In this document: positions 33,780-42,333 of the stretch, piece by piece
Numbering within the stretch: the first letter of the stretch is position 1
Layout of the letters: each line of letters begins with the position of its first letter
NCBI RefSeq assembly: GCF_003290025.1
Contig: NZ_QNHG01000005.1
Location: 241,823-305,822 of the forward strand
Reading direction: 5' to 3'
Origin: Pseudogemmobacter bohemicus
GTDB taxonomy: Bacteria; Pseudomonadota; Alphaproteobacteria; Rhodobacterales; Rhodobacteraceae
Length of the DNA stretch: 64,000 nt
Made by a program: the position numbers and the translations under genes
The notes under the pieces: generated by a model
What the model was told of the DNA's origin: nothing
Seen by the model: the letters and a program-made list of their open reading frames with translations, nothing else
Databases searched by the model: none

Positions 33780-34724
33780 ATGTCTGCAAACTCCATCATC
33801 GACACCGCGCCATTGGGTGCTTTGGTCCGTTACTCCGACGGCAGCCCCAAACCGCCCGCGCGCTTCACCAAGAAGCTCGCTGCCTGGGAGCGGTCGAACG
33901 GCATCGGCCGCCTTGTGAAGAAGGAACCGCCGCGCCCCCATCAAACCTGGACCGCGCCCGCCTCCTTCACGCTGCACGAGGGCAACTTCTCTTCCGACGG
34001 CATTATCCTTGTCACCATCATGCGCAGCCATTCCGCCGACAGCACATTGGCCTTCGAAGTCGTCGAGGTGCCGCAACCCGGGCAGGTGAAGATCCTGCTC
34101 GACTTCGGCGGCACGAGCGAGCTGCTGCACCTCGCGGCCAATAGGGCCGCCGCCGAGCTTTGGATCGCCCGGGAGGGCTATCGCAACGCAAGGCTGGAAG
34201 TGGTCGGCGACAGTGACGACGGTGGCTGCAGGATCCCTGACGTGGTTCGCATCGAGCGGACTGCCGGCATCAGCGCCTTTGCAGATCGCGACGAGCGCCG
34301 TGATGTCGGCAGTCTCCAGCTTGGACTGACCGCACAGCCGCCTGAGCGCATCGCGCTGCCAGGCGGGCAGATCCGCCGACCATTTGAGAATGTCGGCAAG
34401 TGCTGCGGCTTCGTTCGAGAGGTCATTCTCCTGCGCGTCCATGTCTTCTGCCCCGATCCTGCCCGCATGGTCTGGCGGGCCGTTTTCCATGATGCTTGTC
34501 TTCCGCCGTCGTTGTCTCAGATGCCGCCTATGATGCGCCGCTCTTGGCCAAGCGGAATGATCCAGCCGCCGGCACGGTCCGGTCGTGCAAACTCGTCCGG
34601 ACTCCCTTTTTCGGCGAGACGGCTGCGAATGGCTTGCGGCTCGGCATCGATAGCAGCGCGAATGAGCTCGTGCTCGACCCCGACAAAGACTGGCCGGAGA
34701 TTAAGGCGGGAGAGTGCTTCTTGA
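33780..34724 (+). pseudogene. Plasmid protein whose 3' end has been replaced
   Basis: The first ~143 residues look like a real conserved plasmid protein: APLGALVRYSDGSPKPPARF, then WERSNGIGRLVKKEPPR, FTLHEGNFSSDGIILVTIMR and LHLAANRAAAELWIAREGY. After RNARLEVV (near 34205) the frame only reads the antisense of minus-strand genes up to a stop at 34724, giving Arg/Ser-rich sequence of no quality. The natural C terminus was probably only a little beyond 34205. This marks a rearrangement point with the converging ATPase fragment. Confidence 0.65.
34205..34490 (-). pseudogene. N-terminal fragment of an AAA-family ATPase
   Basis: On the minus strand from 34490 the product begins MENGPPDHAGRIGAEDMDAQ and continues ALADILKWSADLPAWQRDAL, RRLCGQSKLETADITALVAI and CKGADAG. 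This is the start of a family of plasmid AAA (OLD-like) ATPases as I remember it. The similarity ends near 34215, before any Walker motif, where the frame enters the antisense of the plus-strand gene. The remaining ATPase is gone. It follows the nuclease-like gene by 26 bp, so it once formed part of the hipBA-linked operon. Confidence 0.6.
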
Positions 34725-35644
34725 TCGGCAGGCTCAACGCCGGTGTCGGTAAGCGGTCCCGCGCGGGTGACGATGCCGCCGATCAGACCGTCCATGGCGG
34801 CGCTCGCCTTGTCCACATCCCGCACCGGGGATGTGTCGAGCAGCGATCGCGCCCGCTGGGTCTCACCTTCGAGCCTTCGCGGGAATGATTGCAGTGTGAG
34901 GCCGCGAAGCGCGTCCGCTAGTTCGGCATGCCCGAGCGGTTTGATGAGATTGGCGATATGGAGCCGAAGCATGCCGATGAAGAGCGCGTCCTTCTCCTCC
35001 TGGGTATGCGGCTCGCCTTCCTCGACCGGGTCCCGAACCGAAAGGCGGGCATCGGCTGGACCGGCCGTCGCCATTCCCCAGCGCGTGGCGATCGCGATAC
35101 GCTTCACCGTGACCTTGCGGCCTCGGGCGGTGACGTCGATCCGCCGGGCCTGCGCCCATGCTCGGTCCAGCGCTTTGGCGGGACCGCCGACATCATGGCA
35201 ACCCTTGGCTTCGGCGACAGTCAGCGACGACAGGTCGGATGCGCAGGCGATCCAGTCGGGCAGGTCGCCGCGGGATAGGCGCGTGATCTTGACCTGACGG
35301 CGGCGATCAAGGTCGATCGTGCGGCTGCCGAGATGGGCGAAGATCGAGAGGTTGAAGTAGCGCTCGAGGTAGGCACGCGCGACGAACCGTCCGAACAAGC
35401 CCGAGAGCGCGACCTTGACCTCCCGTGCTTGACCGAGCGGCTCCCTGAACACGAACGGCGTGCCTGCGCCGGTCGGGGTCAACAGCGCATCGAGGATCGA
35501 CCAGGCGCCATAGGCTGCGCCTGGCGTCTGCAGCACCTCCCGGATACCGGCATCCTCGATCTCGGAGACTTCTAGATCAACGGTGGCCCCGGAGACCGGG
35601 CTTGCGGCTTGCGGATCGAAGCTATGAAAAAAGGTCCTGGTCAT
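34517..35644 (-). CDS. PD-(D/E)XK nuclease-like protein linked to hipBA
   Basis: A 375-residue protein without a name I can assign. Residues 125-170 read RGDLPDWIACASDLSSLTVA then EAKG and DRAWAQARR: Pro129-Asp130, Glu145-x-Lys147 and Gln165 fit the PD-(D/E)XK nuclease core with its trailing Gln. The C-terminal half is helical. The start overlaps the hipA stop by 4 bp (ATGA), so it is co-translated with the kinase. Its former downstream partner was an ATPase. A nuclease-ATPase pair beside hipBA would look like a defence or plasmid-stability cassette; this is inference. Confidence 0.6.
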   Translation of the reverse strand: MTRTFFHSFDPQAASPVSGATVDLEVSEIEDAGIREVLQTPGAAYGAWSILDALLTPTGAGTPFVFREPLGQAREVKVALSGLFGRFVARAYLERYFNLSIFAHLGSRTIDLDRRRQVKITRLSRGDLPDWIACASDLSSLTVAEAKGCHDVGGPAKALDRAWAQARRIDVTARGRKVTVKRIAIATRWGMATAGPADARLSVRDPVEEGEPHTQEEKDALFIGMLRLHIANLIKPLGHAELADALRGLTLQSFPRRLEGETQRARSLLDTSPVRDVDKASAAMDGLIGGIVTRAGPLTDTGVEPADQEALSRLNLRPVFVGVEHELIRAAIDAEPQAIRSRLAEKGSPDEFARPDRAGGWIIPLGQERRIIGGI

Positions 35645-36888
35645 AGCGCCAGCGCCCGCGTGAGATCGTCATGCTCGAAGGCGCTGGCCATGCGGGTGAT
35701 CTCAGCCGACCGGGCGCCGACGGCCTTCGCGGTCTCGCGCCATGTCGCGGTCACGGTCGCGACCTCTTTGATGATCGCTCGGGCTTGCGCCAGCGTGAGT
35801 GCGAAATATTCCGACGCCTGTTCGAGCAGATCGAGCGAGCAGGTTCCCTCGTCGAGGTCGATGTTCGTCGTCAGCACACGCGCCTTGAGATCGGTGGGCA
35901 CCGGATTGAGGTCATAGGCGGGCGAGAGCGACCACCCGGCCTTGCCGAGCCAGAGAAAGCCGTGGTTGCGCAGATGATCGTCGACATTGGAGATCAGCAC
36001 ATTGAAGGCGACGCGCCGATAGAGCGCGTGGGCGTCCGTCTTTCCCTGCGCGCCATGCTGGGCCAGGGCATCGACGATCTCGGGGTAGCTGCCACGCTCG
36101 CCGTCCCTGGCGCCCATCATCGCCATTGCGGACAGGAACGGGATGCGGATCGCGCCATCGCGATCGAAGCGTCGCGATAGCATCACCGACTTGCCGGCCA
36201 CTTCGACAAGTTCGTGTTGCGGGGTGGCGATGCCGGCTTGGCCGGCCAGCCGCAGCGCGATCTCCTCCCAGGTTTCCATGCTGTAGTCGTCGGTCTCCTT
36301 CGGGAACTTGGCGATGGAGAGATGGCCATGTTGGTCGATGACCGAGGCCTTCGGCCGTGCACCGCCGAGGGAGGAGCCGGGCGCGAAGATCAGTTGAAGG
36401 TCTTCGTCCGTTTCCTCGTCCCGGAGAATCCGCTCGGTGATCTGAAGCAGACGGCCCAGCTCGATCAGGGCCGGCACGCCGGCCCTGATCGGCGCTTGGA
36501 AGGCCTCTTCGCCGACCCAGCGAAATCGTAACGCGCCGAGCCGCGTCTCATCTGCGACCCCGAGCAGGTAGTCACTTTCCGCGAGCGTGCGGACTGCGCG
36601 GCCCTCGCGGTCGGCGAAGCGTCGCTCAGCGCGCTGCATGAGGCGGCGGCCCCACGTATCTGGCGCGGAGTCGCCGATGGATCCGAAGGTCACCAGTCCG
36701 GCCGGAGGAGCGAAGGCGCCACGCGTGAGAGCAAGCGCGGGCTCGAGTGAGAAGCGCTCGGCGTCCTCAAGCCAAGCGCCGTCATATTCGAAAAGGATGG
36801 TCTCTGTGCCGCGAACGCGGTTGCTTCTCGCCAGTCCGATCGGGCGAGTGCGACCGTGGAGATCGATATGGACTTCGAAGTCAGCCAT
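35641..36888 (-). CDS. hipA: HipA-family serine/threonine kinase toxin
   Basis: A 415-residue HipA kinase. The N-subdomain runs to ~120. SSLGGARPKA (about 172-181) is the P-loop-like nucleotide segment, ETWEEIALRLAGQAGI follows, and DDHLRNHGF (303-311) carries the catalytic Asp. YDLNPVP is the metal-site motif. HipA of E. coli phosphorylates glutamyl-tRNA synthetase; the target here is unknown. The start was placed at MADFEVHIDL, which overlaps hipB by 8 bp. Full length, apparently intact. Confidence 0.93.
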   Translation of the reverse strand: MADFEVHIDLHGRTRPIGLARSNRVRGTETILFEYDGAWLEDAERFSLEPALALTRGAFAPPAGLVTFGSIGDSAPDTWGRRLMQRAERRFADREGRAVRTLAESDYLLGVADETRLGALRFRWVGEEAFQAPIRAGVPALIELGRLLQITERILRDEETDEDLQLIFAPGSSLGGARPKASVIDQHGHLSIAKFPKETDDYSMETWEEIALRLAGQAGIATPQHELVEVAGKSVMLSRRFDRDGAIRIPFLSAMAMMGARDGERGSYPEIVDALAQHGAQGKTDAHALYRRVAFNVLISNVDDHLRNHGFLWLGKAGWSLSPAYDLNPVPTDLKARVLTTNIDLDEGTCSLDLLEQASEYFALTLAQARAIIKEVATVTATWRETAKAVGARSAEITRMASAFEHDDLTRALAL

Positions 36889-37216
36889 CGCGGGACGACC
36901 TCGTTGGCCGCTTGAGATGAATGTGCTTTGGCAGATCGGCACTCGCCAGTGCCTGCCCGACGCTGTCGTTGCTTATGTCCGCAACTTGACCAAGACCTTC
37001 AAGCAGGCCAAGAGCCTGAAGTATGCCTGCATAGATGCCGATGCTAACATTTGTGTCGCCGGCTTCGACCTTTTGCAAGGTCGAACGGGACGTGAAGGCG
37101 CGCTCCGCGACGACCGCCATCGGTAGCTTTCGACGGCGTCTGGCATCGTGGATATCCGCGCCGAGCTTCCGAAGGGCGCGGCGCACGGCCGCAGGAGGAG
37201 TATGTGGAGTAGGCAT
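36881..37216 (-). CDS. hipB: HipB-type antitoxin, XRE-family HTH
   Basis: A 111-residue DNA-binding protein. RRALRKLGADIHDARRRRKL starts the HTH, and VVAERAFTSRSTLQKVEAGD is the recognition part. It neutralises HipA and represses the operon. GAAGGTGG lies in front of the ATG at 37216. A long palindrome 15 bp upstream is the expected operator. Confidence 0.9.
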   Translation of the reverse strand: MPTPHTPPAAVRRALRKLGADIHDARRRRKLPMAVVAERAFTSRSTLQKVEAGDTNVSIGIYAGILQALGLLEGLGQVADISNDSVGQALASADLPKHIHLKRPTRSSRDG

Positions 37217-37230
37217 TTGCCACCTTCGCA

Positions 37231-37253
37231 CTACAGATTTTCAAAATATGTAG
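37231..37253. promoter_or_regulatory. Palindromic operator upstream of hipB
   Basis: CTACAGATTTT and AAAATATGTAG surround one C; ten of eleven positions are complementary. It lies 14 bp before the hipB start, so a bound HipB dimer would cover the promoter or the start of the transcript. Confidence 0.7.
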
Positions 37254-37511
37254 CACGAAGATTACAATTTTTCTAGCCCCACTCGGGATGACTTGCGCTT
37301 TCCGGCAGCGGGAAAAGCCCAGCCGCACTGTCACTGGCTACTCCCCACCCATTGCGTCGGGCGTACGAGGGTGGCGGCCGCCGCCGCCAGGGCCTTTCAC
37401 CTTTAGGTCGGCCCGATCGACGGGAACACTGCGGCTACGCGGGGTCGGCTTCGCGATCCTCGCAAACAGCAAATGGGGCGAGGCGGTCCATTGGACAGCG
37501 ATTCCCGCAAG
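37254..37511. other. Intergenic region between hipB and the H-NS-like gene
   Basis: 258 bp. Apart from the hipB promoter side (AT-rich, 37254-37275) it is GC-rich with no supported gene, ribosome site or strong repeat. It is the downstream region of the H-NS-like gene. Confidence 0.5.
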
Positions 37512-37832
37512 TCAGCCGAGCAGCACGTCTGGGTCTTTGCCTGCATCGACATGGGCGGCAAACCAGCCCGGCTTGCGTCCCCGCCCGGACCAGGTGAGGG
37601 TCGGGTTCTCCGGATGTCGGAAGGTTTTCGTCGAGGGCGACCGCTTGCGTTTCGGCTCCCCCAGTCCTGCCAGTTCGGCAAGAGTGAAGCCAAGGTCCTT
37701 GGCGAGCATCTCGACCTTTTCGCGGGCTTCCGCCTTTTGCCGATTTTCGAAGGTGGAGATGGCCTTGGCCACGGACTTCTGCAAGTCGCGCAGGTCTGCG
37801 AGCGACATGGTGGCCAGGTTGAAATCAGGCAT
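37512..37832 (-). CDS. H-NS/HvrA-family nucleoid protein
   Basis: A 106-residue DNA-binding protein. The coiled-coil N terminus (MSLADLRDLQKSVAKAISTF then ENRQKAEAREKVEML) drives oligomerisation. The C-terminal motif TWSGRGRKPGWF is the AT-rich-DNA binding hook of the H-NS family as found in Rhodobacter HvrA. A plasmid copy probably silences AT-rich cargo such as the defence operon downstream (inference). Confidence 0.92.
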   Translation of the reverse strand: MPDFNLATMSLADLRDLQKSVAKAISTFENRQKAEAREKVEMLAKDLGFTLAELAGLGEPKRKRSPSTKTFRHPENPTLTWSGRGRKPGWFAAHVDAGKDPDVLLG

Positions 37833-38260
37833 CGGGTGCTCCGGTTGATCCAATACAGCAGGCGTAGTCGTGCAAGGACCGCGCGGCAAGAGACGAGCGG
37901 GGCAGGGGGCTCGGGTGGACGTGGTGATCGTACTCTCTCCTCTTCCCGGGTTCTTTCCCCCTGGGGCCTGACATTGCCGGATGAGATCGGTCTGGGCGTG
38001 TCTGCTTGGGTTTCTCCCCCTGTGATCCGGCTGAGGCACCTCCCCTTCGACGGACAGTCCCCTAAGCCTGTTCGGTTTCCTGCACGCAACCCCAACTCCT
38101 GCCCGGGCCGTGTTGGCCGCAAAGCGTCCTGCCCGCGCCACCCCGGGCCCTCGGAGGTTTCCGGCTGGTCTAGGCCCAGCCGTGCGGACGTCTCCCGACA
38201 GGCTTCTGCCGGGTCTTGTTGAAGGGATGGTCCCTTCAGCGGAAACTCAGGAGAACCACC
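37833..38260. other. Divergent intergenic region, H-NS-like gene to ssb
   Basis: 428 bp with no supported gene. It carries the promoters of both genes. Just before ssb is a perfect hairpin, TGAAGGGA-TGG-TCCCTTCA (38220-38238), 22 bp before the start codon, which could act on ssb translation. Confidence 0.5.
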
Positions 38261-38665
38261 ATGCAGAACATCGTCATCCTCGCCGGCAACATCGGTCAGG
38301 CCCCGGAAGCCCGCACCACCCAAGGCGGCACGAAGATCACCCACTTCACCCTGGCCACCTCGCGCCCCCGCCTCTCGGAAGGCCGCGCGGTCCGCGACGA
38401 GCACGGCTACCGCGTGATGGATACCGAATGGCACCGCATCACCTGCTTCAACGGGCTCGGCAAGTCGGTCGCCGAGAACTGCGAGAAGGGCATGAAGGTT
38501 CTGGTGCAGGGCCGGATCCACTACACGAAGTGGACCGACGCGGCGGGCGTCGACCGCTACGGCTGCGAGATCATCGCCGAGAAGATCGACTTCCTCAGCC
38601 GCCCGAAGGCGGCCGAGGGCGATGCGCCCGAACTGGTCGATCGCGACGACGAGGTCGGCTTCTGA
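38261..38665 (+). CDS. ssb: Single-stranded DNA-binding protein
   Basis: A 134-residue OB-fold protein: MQNIVILAGNIGQAPEARTT, then ITHFTLATSRP, EWHRITCFNGLGKSVAENCE and KGMKVLVQGRIHYTKWTD. The acidic tip DRDDEVGF stands for the SSB C-terminal tail, though it ends EVGF rather than the usual DDDIPF. Plasmid SSBs help conjugation or replication. CAGGAGAACC is the ribosome site; a hairpin follows. Confidence 0.93.
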   Translation: MQNIVILAGNIGQAPEARTTQGGTKITHFTLATSRPRLSEGRAVRDEHGYRVMDTEWHRITCFNGLGKSVAENCEKGMKVLVQGRIHYTKWTDAAGVDRYGCEIIAEKIDFLSRPKAAEGDAPELVDRDDEVGF

Positions 38666-38682
38666 AGCCGACCGACAAGCTG

Positions 38683-38706
38683 GCCCGGCGGGAAAACCCG
38701 CCGGGC
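38683..38706 (+). terminator. Hairpin after ssb
   Basis: GCCCGGCGGG and CCCGCCGGGC form a perfect 10-bp stem around AAAA, 18 bp after the ssb stop. No T-run follows, so it is a possible terminator only. Confidence 0.55.
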
Positions 38707-39019
38707 TGGACCGTCGGCTTAGTCGGGAGGGGGCCGTTCGACGACGCTCAGCCCATATAGGGTGCAGGAGATTCTCTTCGAAGTGGCCATTCTTAAACGG
38801 CGCAGCACGAAGCCGACTGTGGAGTATGCAAGTCAAGGACCACTGCAAGGAAGTAGCCAGTGTGAACTGACGCCAGTGCTCAACGGCCAATGCTGCAGCG
38901 AAAGCGGTAGCGGGCTCAGCCGGTATCATCCTCCGTCACAACGCTCTTGAGGCAGCCGCAAGTTCTCTTTATGTTCGACTTTAGGCAAGCAGGCCGGCCT
39001 TAGGTGTGAGGGATTAGAT
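38707..39019. other. Intergenic region upstream of the MBL/E1/patatin operon
   Basis: 313 bp, visibly less GC-rich than the backbone. It has no supported gene and should contain the operon promoter. GTGAGGG at 39006 serves as ribosome site for the TTG start. No clear operator was recognised. Confidence 0.5.
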
Positions 39020-40126
39020 TTGCACATTGTCCGCTTTTTCAACATTGGTAACGCCGACAGCTGCTTGATCGAGCTTGAGAACGGCCGTCTCGCGCTCTTC
39101 GACTTCGCAGACATGCGTAACAAGGACGATGCCTCAGACAAGCGCTGCGATCTTGAGAAAGAGTTGCGGGAGTGCCTGGGCGACGACAAGGAGATCGATG
39201 TCGTCGCCTTCACTCACCTCGACACCGATCATTGCAATCGCGCGAAGGACGTATTCCATCTGGAGCATGCGGCCAAGTACCAAGGCGGCGACCGCATCAA
39301 AATTAAGACGATGTGGGTGCCCGCCACTGCCATACTTGAGGAGGGTGTGGAGGGTCAGGCCCGGACACTTCGAGCGGAGGCGCGGCATAGGTTTATCGAG
39401 GGCAAGGGCATCCGGGTCTTCTCGAGGCCGGACGCGCTGGACCAGTTCCTCCGGGATCGTGACATCGAACCGTCAAAGCGTCGCAACCTAATTAGCGACG
39501 CAGGTACGCTTTGCCCGGAGTTCAACCTGGCCTCAGACAGTGTGGAGTTTTTCGCGCATTCGCCGTTCGCCGAGCACACTGATAACGGCGTCATCGTGCG
39601 CAACGCGTCAGCCTTGTTTGTGCAGGCGACCTTCGAAGTCCAAGGCCGTGCGACAAAGCTGATCCTTTCGGCAGATGTCGACCACGAGACGATCGACGGA
39701 ATAGTACGGGTGACGAGGTATCACAAAAACGACACCCGGCTTGAATGGGATATCAATAACGTCCCCCACCATTCGAGTTACACGTCGCTCGCGGAGGAGA
39801 AGGGTGCCGAGGAGACAGACCCGGTCGACCGGCTACGCTGGCTCTACGAGACCCAAGGCCGAACGGCCGGCATCTTAGTCTCGACCAGCGACCCAATTCC
39901 GTCCGAGGACACGACTCAGCCGCCTCATCGCCAAGCCGTCAATTACTACAAGCGGGTTGCACGCGACCTCGGCGGTCAGTTTATAGTAACAATGGAGCAT
40001 CCCTCGAAGACCAGCCCGAAGCCGCTGGTCATCGAGATTGGCGGCACGGGCGCTAAGGTACGCAAGGCAGCTGGTGGTACCCCCGCCGTCATAGCCGCTC
40101 CCGCGCCTCGTGCGGGGTCTTTGTGA
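39020..40126 (+). CDS. MBL-fold metallohydrolase of an E1/JAB/patatin operon
   Basis: A 368-residue cytosolic protein, TTG start. The opening FNIGNADSCLIELENG resembles ComEC-type metallo-beta-lactamase domains. The metal box is THLDTDHCNRA (His66, Asp68, Asp70, His71), with LILSADVDHE (Asp219) and NNVPHHSSYTSL (His250-His251) completing the site. Substrate unknown: phosphodiesterase or peptidase-like actions both exist in this fold. Its stop overlaps the next start (GTGA). MBL proteins accompany E1/JAB genes in several described prokaryotic ubiquitin-like gene sets. First gene of the putative defence operon. Confidence 0.85.
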   Translation: MHIVRFFNIGNADSCLIELENGRLALFDFADMRNKDDASDKRCDLEKELRECLGDDKEIDVVAFTHLDTDHCNRAKDVFHLEHAAKYQGGDRIKIKTMWVPATAILEEGVEGQARTLRAEARHRFIEGKGIRVFSRPDALDQFLRDRDIEPSKRRNLISDAGTLCPEFNLASDSVEFFAHSPFAEHTDNGVIVRNASALFVQATFEVQGRATKLILSADVDHETIDGIVRVTRYHKNDTRLEWDINNVPHHSSYTSLAEEKGAEETDPVDRLRWLYETQGRTAGILVSTSDPIPSEDTTQPPHRQAVNYYKRVARDLGGQFIVTMEHPSKTSPKPLVIEIGGTGAKVRKAAGGTPAVIAAPAPRAGSL

Positions 40127-42333
40127 CAGCGGGCGTATCGGAGGCCTCCTCCAAGCTCGCTCAAGCGGTCGTCGGCTATCTGACTAGATCGGTTGACCAT
40201 CCCTTCGCGACACTGATCAAGGCGGACGGATGTGAGCTTGACATTGAGATAGAGCCAGAATTGGCACAGGATCGGGTAGTCCCGATCCAGCCGGTAGAGC
40301 CGTTGCGCCTTGTGTTTTCACCTGGCGACGTTGCGAGCCCACTAGTGCTTTCATTACGTGCCGACTTCCCAGTGGGCCTCGTTCACACGGTCAGGGATCG
40401 CGGGGCTGATGGGTTAAGCCTTTGCGTCTGGGAGGAGGCGTGGCAGGACCTGTCGCGGACGCTAACTGCACAAGTTTTGATAGAACGGCTACGCGATTGG
40501 CTGTCGCGGACTGCAAGCGGCCTGCTTCATCAGGATGAACAGGGCCTTGAGCCGTTAATCCCAGGTACGGCCCATACGTTGATCGTTCCAGCAGGAGAGC
40601 CAGTCGGTCCTTGGCATCTCGTCGGTGCGGTTGAACACGAAGAGCGCTGGACAATTTGCTTAGACACGCATCAGAGGTCTGACAGCGAAGGCTTGCCACG
40701 CTTCGCGCTTTTCTCGACAGTTTTGCCCTCGCAGGTACATGGTGCGTTGCACGCGCGTCCGTATGACCTTGGCGGCCTGCTGAAACTATCCGACGAACTG
40801 GGCGGCAACCTCTTCACCGAAATGCGACAGTGGATCGTTGCGCCAGAGCAATTGGCTCATGCAGCCGACCACTACCCTCTGCTCCTTGTATCCGTGCCGA
40901 AGCGTAGGACCGCCGAGGGGCCGGACGAGGCCGTGGAGGTTTGGGCCTATCAACCCGTCGGCACTTTGGCGGATTTCGGCGAATGCCTTGGTCTGACGAT
41001 CACGCACCGAGACAACGGGAAGGTATTTACTGGGCAAGCCATGCTGCCTCGGTTGGTCAAAGACTTGAGTACCATCGAGCTTCAAGGCTGGCGCGTTGTA
41101 CAGCGCTTGGATAGGAGCACGGCTCGAGCACATTCAGCGGTGCCAGAACGTGCTGATGCGCAACTTGTGGCCATCGGGGCAGGGGCAATCGGCTCCAACG
41201 TCGTAATGAACACTGCGAGAACCGGGATCGGTGCCTGGGCCATCATCGACGATGATGTGGTGTTGCCCCACAACACAGTTCGCCAAAGCTATGGCGATGC
41301 GTGGGTTGGCGCGCCCAAAGCCCACGCGCTTGCAGATCAGGTCAACCATCTTTTTGTTGAGGCTGATGCAACCGCTACTCGTGCAGACGTTCTTCGTATG
41401 GAGCCGCACGCTGACAAACTCGCGCTGGCCGACCTTGTGGTCGATTTCAGCGCTTCTCCAGCGGTCGTCGCCCACTTGTCCGACCGGCAAGACATAAAGC
41501 GAGCCGCCAGCATCTTCTTCAGTCCCGATGGGGCTGACCTTGTGATCCTTGCCGAAGACGCTAGACGGACAACCCGTCTTGACGAGATCGAGGCCCAGTA
41601 CTTTCTGGCGACTGCTACTGCGCCAGGACTTGCCGGGCATCTCGATGCCGCCAGAATCGACCGCATCCGATACGCCAATGCTTGCCAAGACCTCACACGG
41701 CCGCTGCCGCCTTGGCAGGTGCAGACCCTGTGTGGGATTGCCGCTGGCCAGTTGGTCTCTTTGGTCGGTTCTACGGCGCTCACCGCTGTGATTTGGCGGC
41801 TCGACCCTGACTCTGGGGGCATTGTGCCAATAGCGCTGCCGATTTCGCCAGTGCATCGACATACGTCGGTCGACCTTCGTATTGCAGTCAGCAAATCAGT
41901 GCTGACGATGATGGCAGACCTTAGGGCCGCAGCAGCCCCCAATGAGACAGGTGGTGTGTTGGTAGGCACGTTCGACATTATTCGGGGCACCGTCAACATT
42001 GTCGCCGCCTTACCTGCTCCGCCTGACAGCCGACAAGCGCCAACCTACTTTGTCCGCGGAGCTCGGAACCTCAGGCCAATCATAGAAGGAATGGCGGCTA
42101 AAACTGCGGGTCGACTGCACTATGTCGGCGAGTGGCATAGCCACCCTGTTCATGCGGCAGCTCGACCTAGCCGAGACGACGAGACGGTCTTTGCCTACTT
42201 GTCACGGCACTTAGATCCTACTGATGTGCCGTATGCCATGATGATCTGCGGGGAACGTGAAACCTGGCTCCGCGTTGCCTGGCAGGGCCGTGTAAGCCTC
42301 GAAGGCACCATGTCCCATACAAATGAACAGTGA
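40123..42333 (+). CDS. E2-E1-JAB triple-domain ubiquitin-like conjugation protein
   Basis: A 736-residue fusion, GTG start. Residues ~10-150 resemble the prokaryotic E2-like domain, with a possible catalytic Cys101 in GLSLCVWEEAWQDL. Residues ~345-560 are a ThiF/E1 adenylation domain: VAIGAGAIGSNV nucleotide loop, IIDDDVVLPHN and VRQSYGDAWVGAPKA; Cys521 (YANACQDL) is a candidate thioester Cys. Residues ~600-725 are a JAB/MPN peptidase with Glu608 (ETGGVLVG) and the metal motif GEWHSHPVHAAARPSRDD. Cap2 and Cap3 of CBASS carry these same activities as separate proteins. The segment 160-330 is unassigned. The gene overlaps both neighbours. Confidence 0.85.
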   Translation: MTAGVSEASSKLAQAVVGYLTRSVDHPFATLIKADGCELDIEIEPELAQDRVVPIQPVEPLRLVFSPGDVASPLVLSLRADFPVGLVHTVRDRGADGLSLCVWEEAWQDLSRTLTAQVLIERLRDWLSRTASGLLHQDEQGLEPLIPGTAHTLIVPAGEPVGPWHLVGAVEHEERWTICLDTHQRSDSEGLPRFALFSTVLPSQVHGALHARPYDLGGLLKLSDELGGNLFTEMRQWIVAPEQLAHAADHYPLLLVSVPKRRTAEGPDEAVEVWAYQPVGTLADFGECLGLTITHRDNGKVFTGQAMLPRLVKDLSTIELQGWRVVQRLDRSTARAHSAVPERADAQLVAIGAGAIGSNVVMNTARTGIGAWAIIDDDVVLPHNTVRQSYGDAWVGAPKAHALADQVNHLFVEADATATRADVLRMEPHADKLALADLVVDFSASPAVVAHLSDRQDIKRAASIFFSPDGADLVILAEDARRTTRLDEIEAQYFLATATAPGLAGHLDAARIDRIRYANACQDLTRPLPPWQVQTLCGIAAGQLVSLVGSTALTAVIWRLDPDSGGIVPIALPISPVHRHTSVDLRIAVSKSVLTMMADLRAAAAPNETGGVLVGTFDIIRGTVNIVAALPAPPDSRQAPTYFVRGARNLRPIIEGMAAKTAGRLHYVGEWHSHPVHAAARPSRDDETVFAYLSRHLDPTDVPYAMMICGERETWLRVAWQGRVSLEGTMSHTNEQ

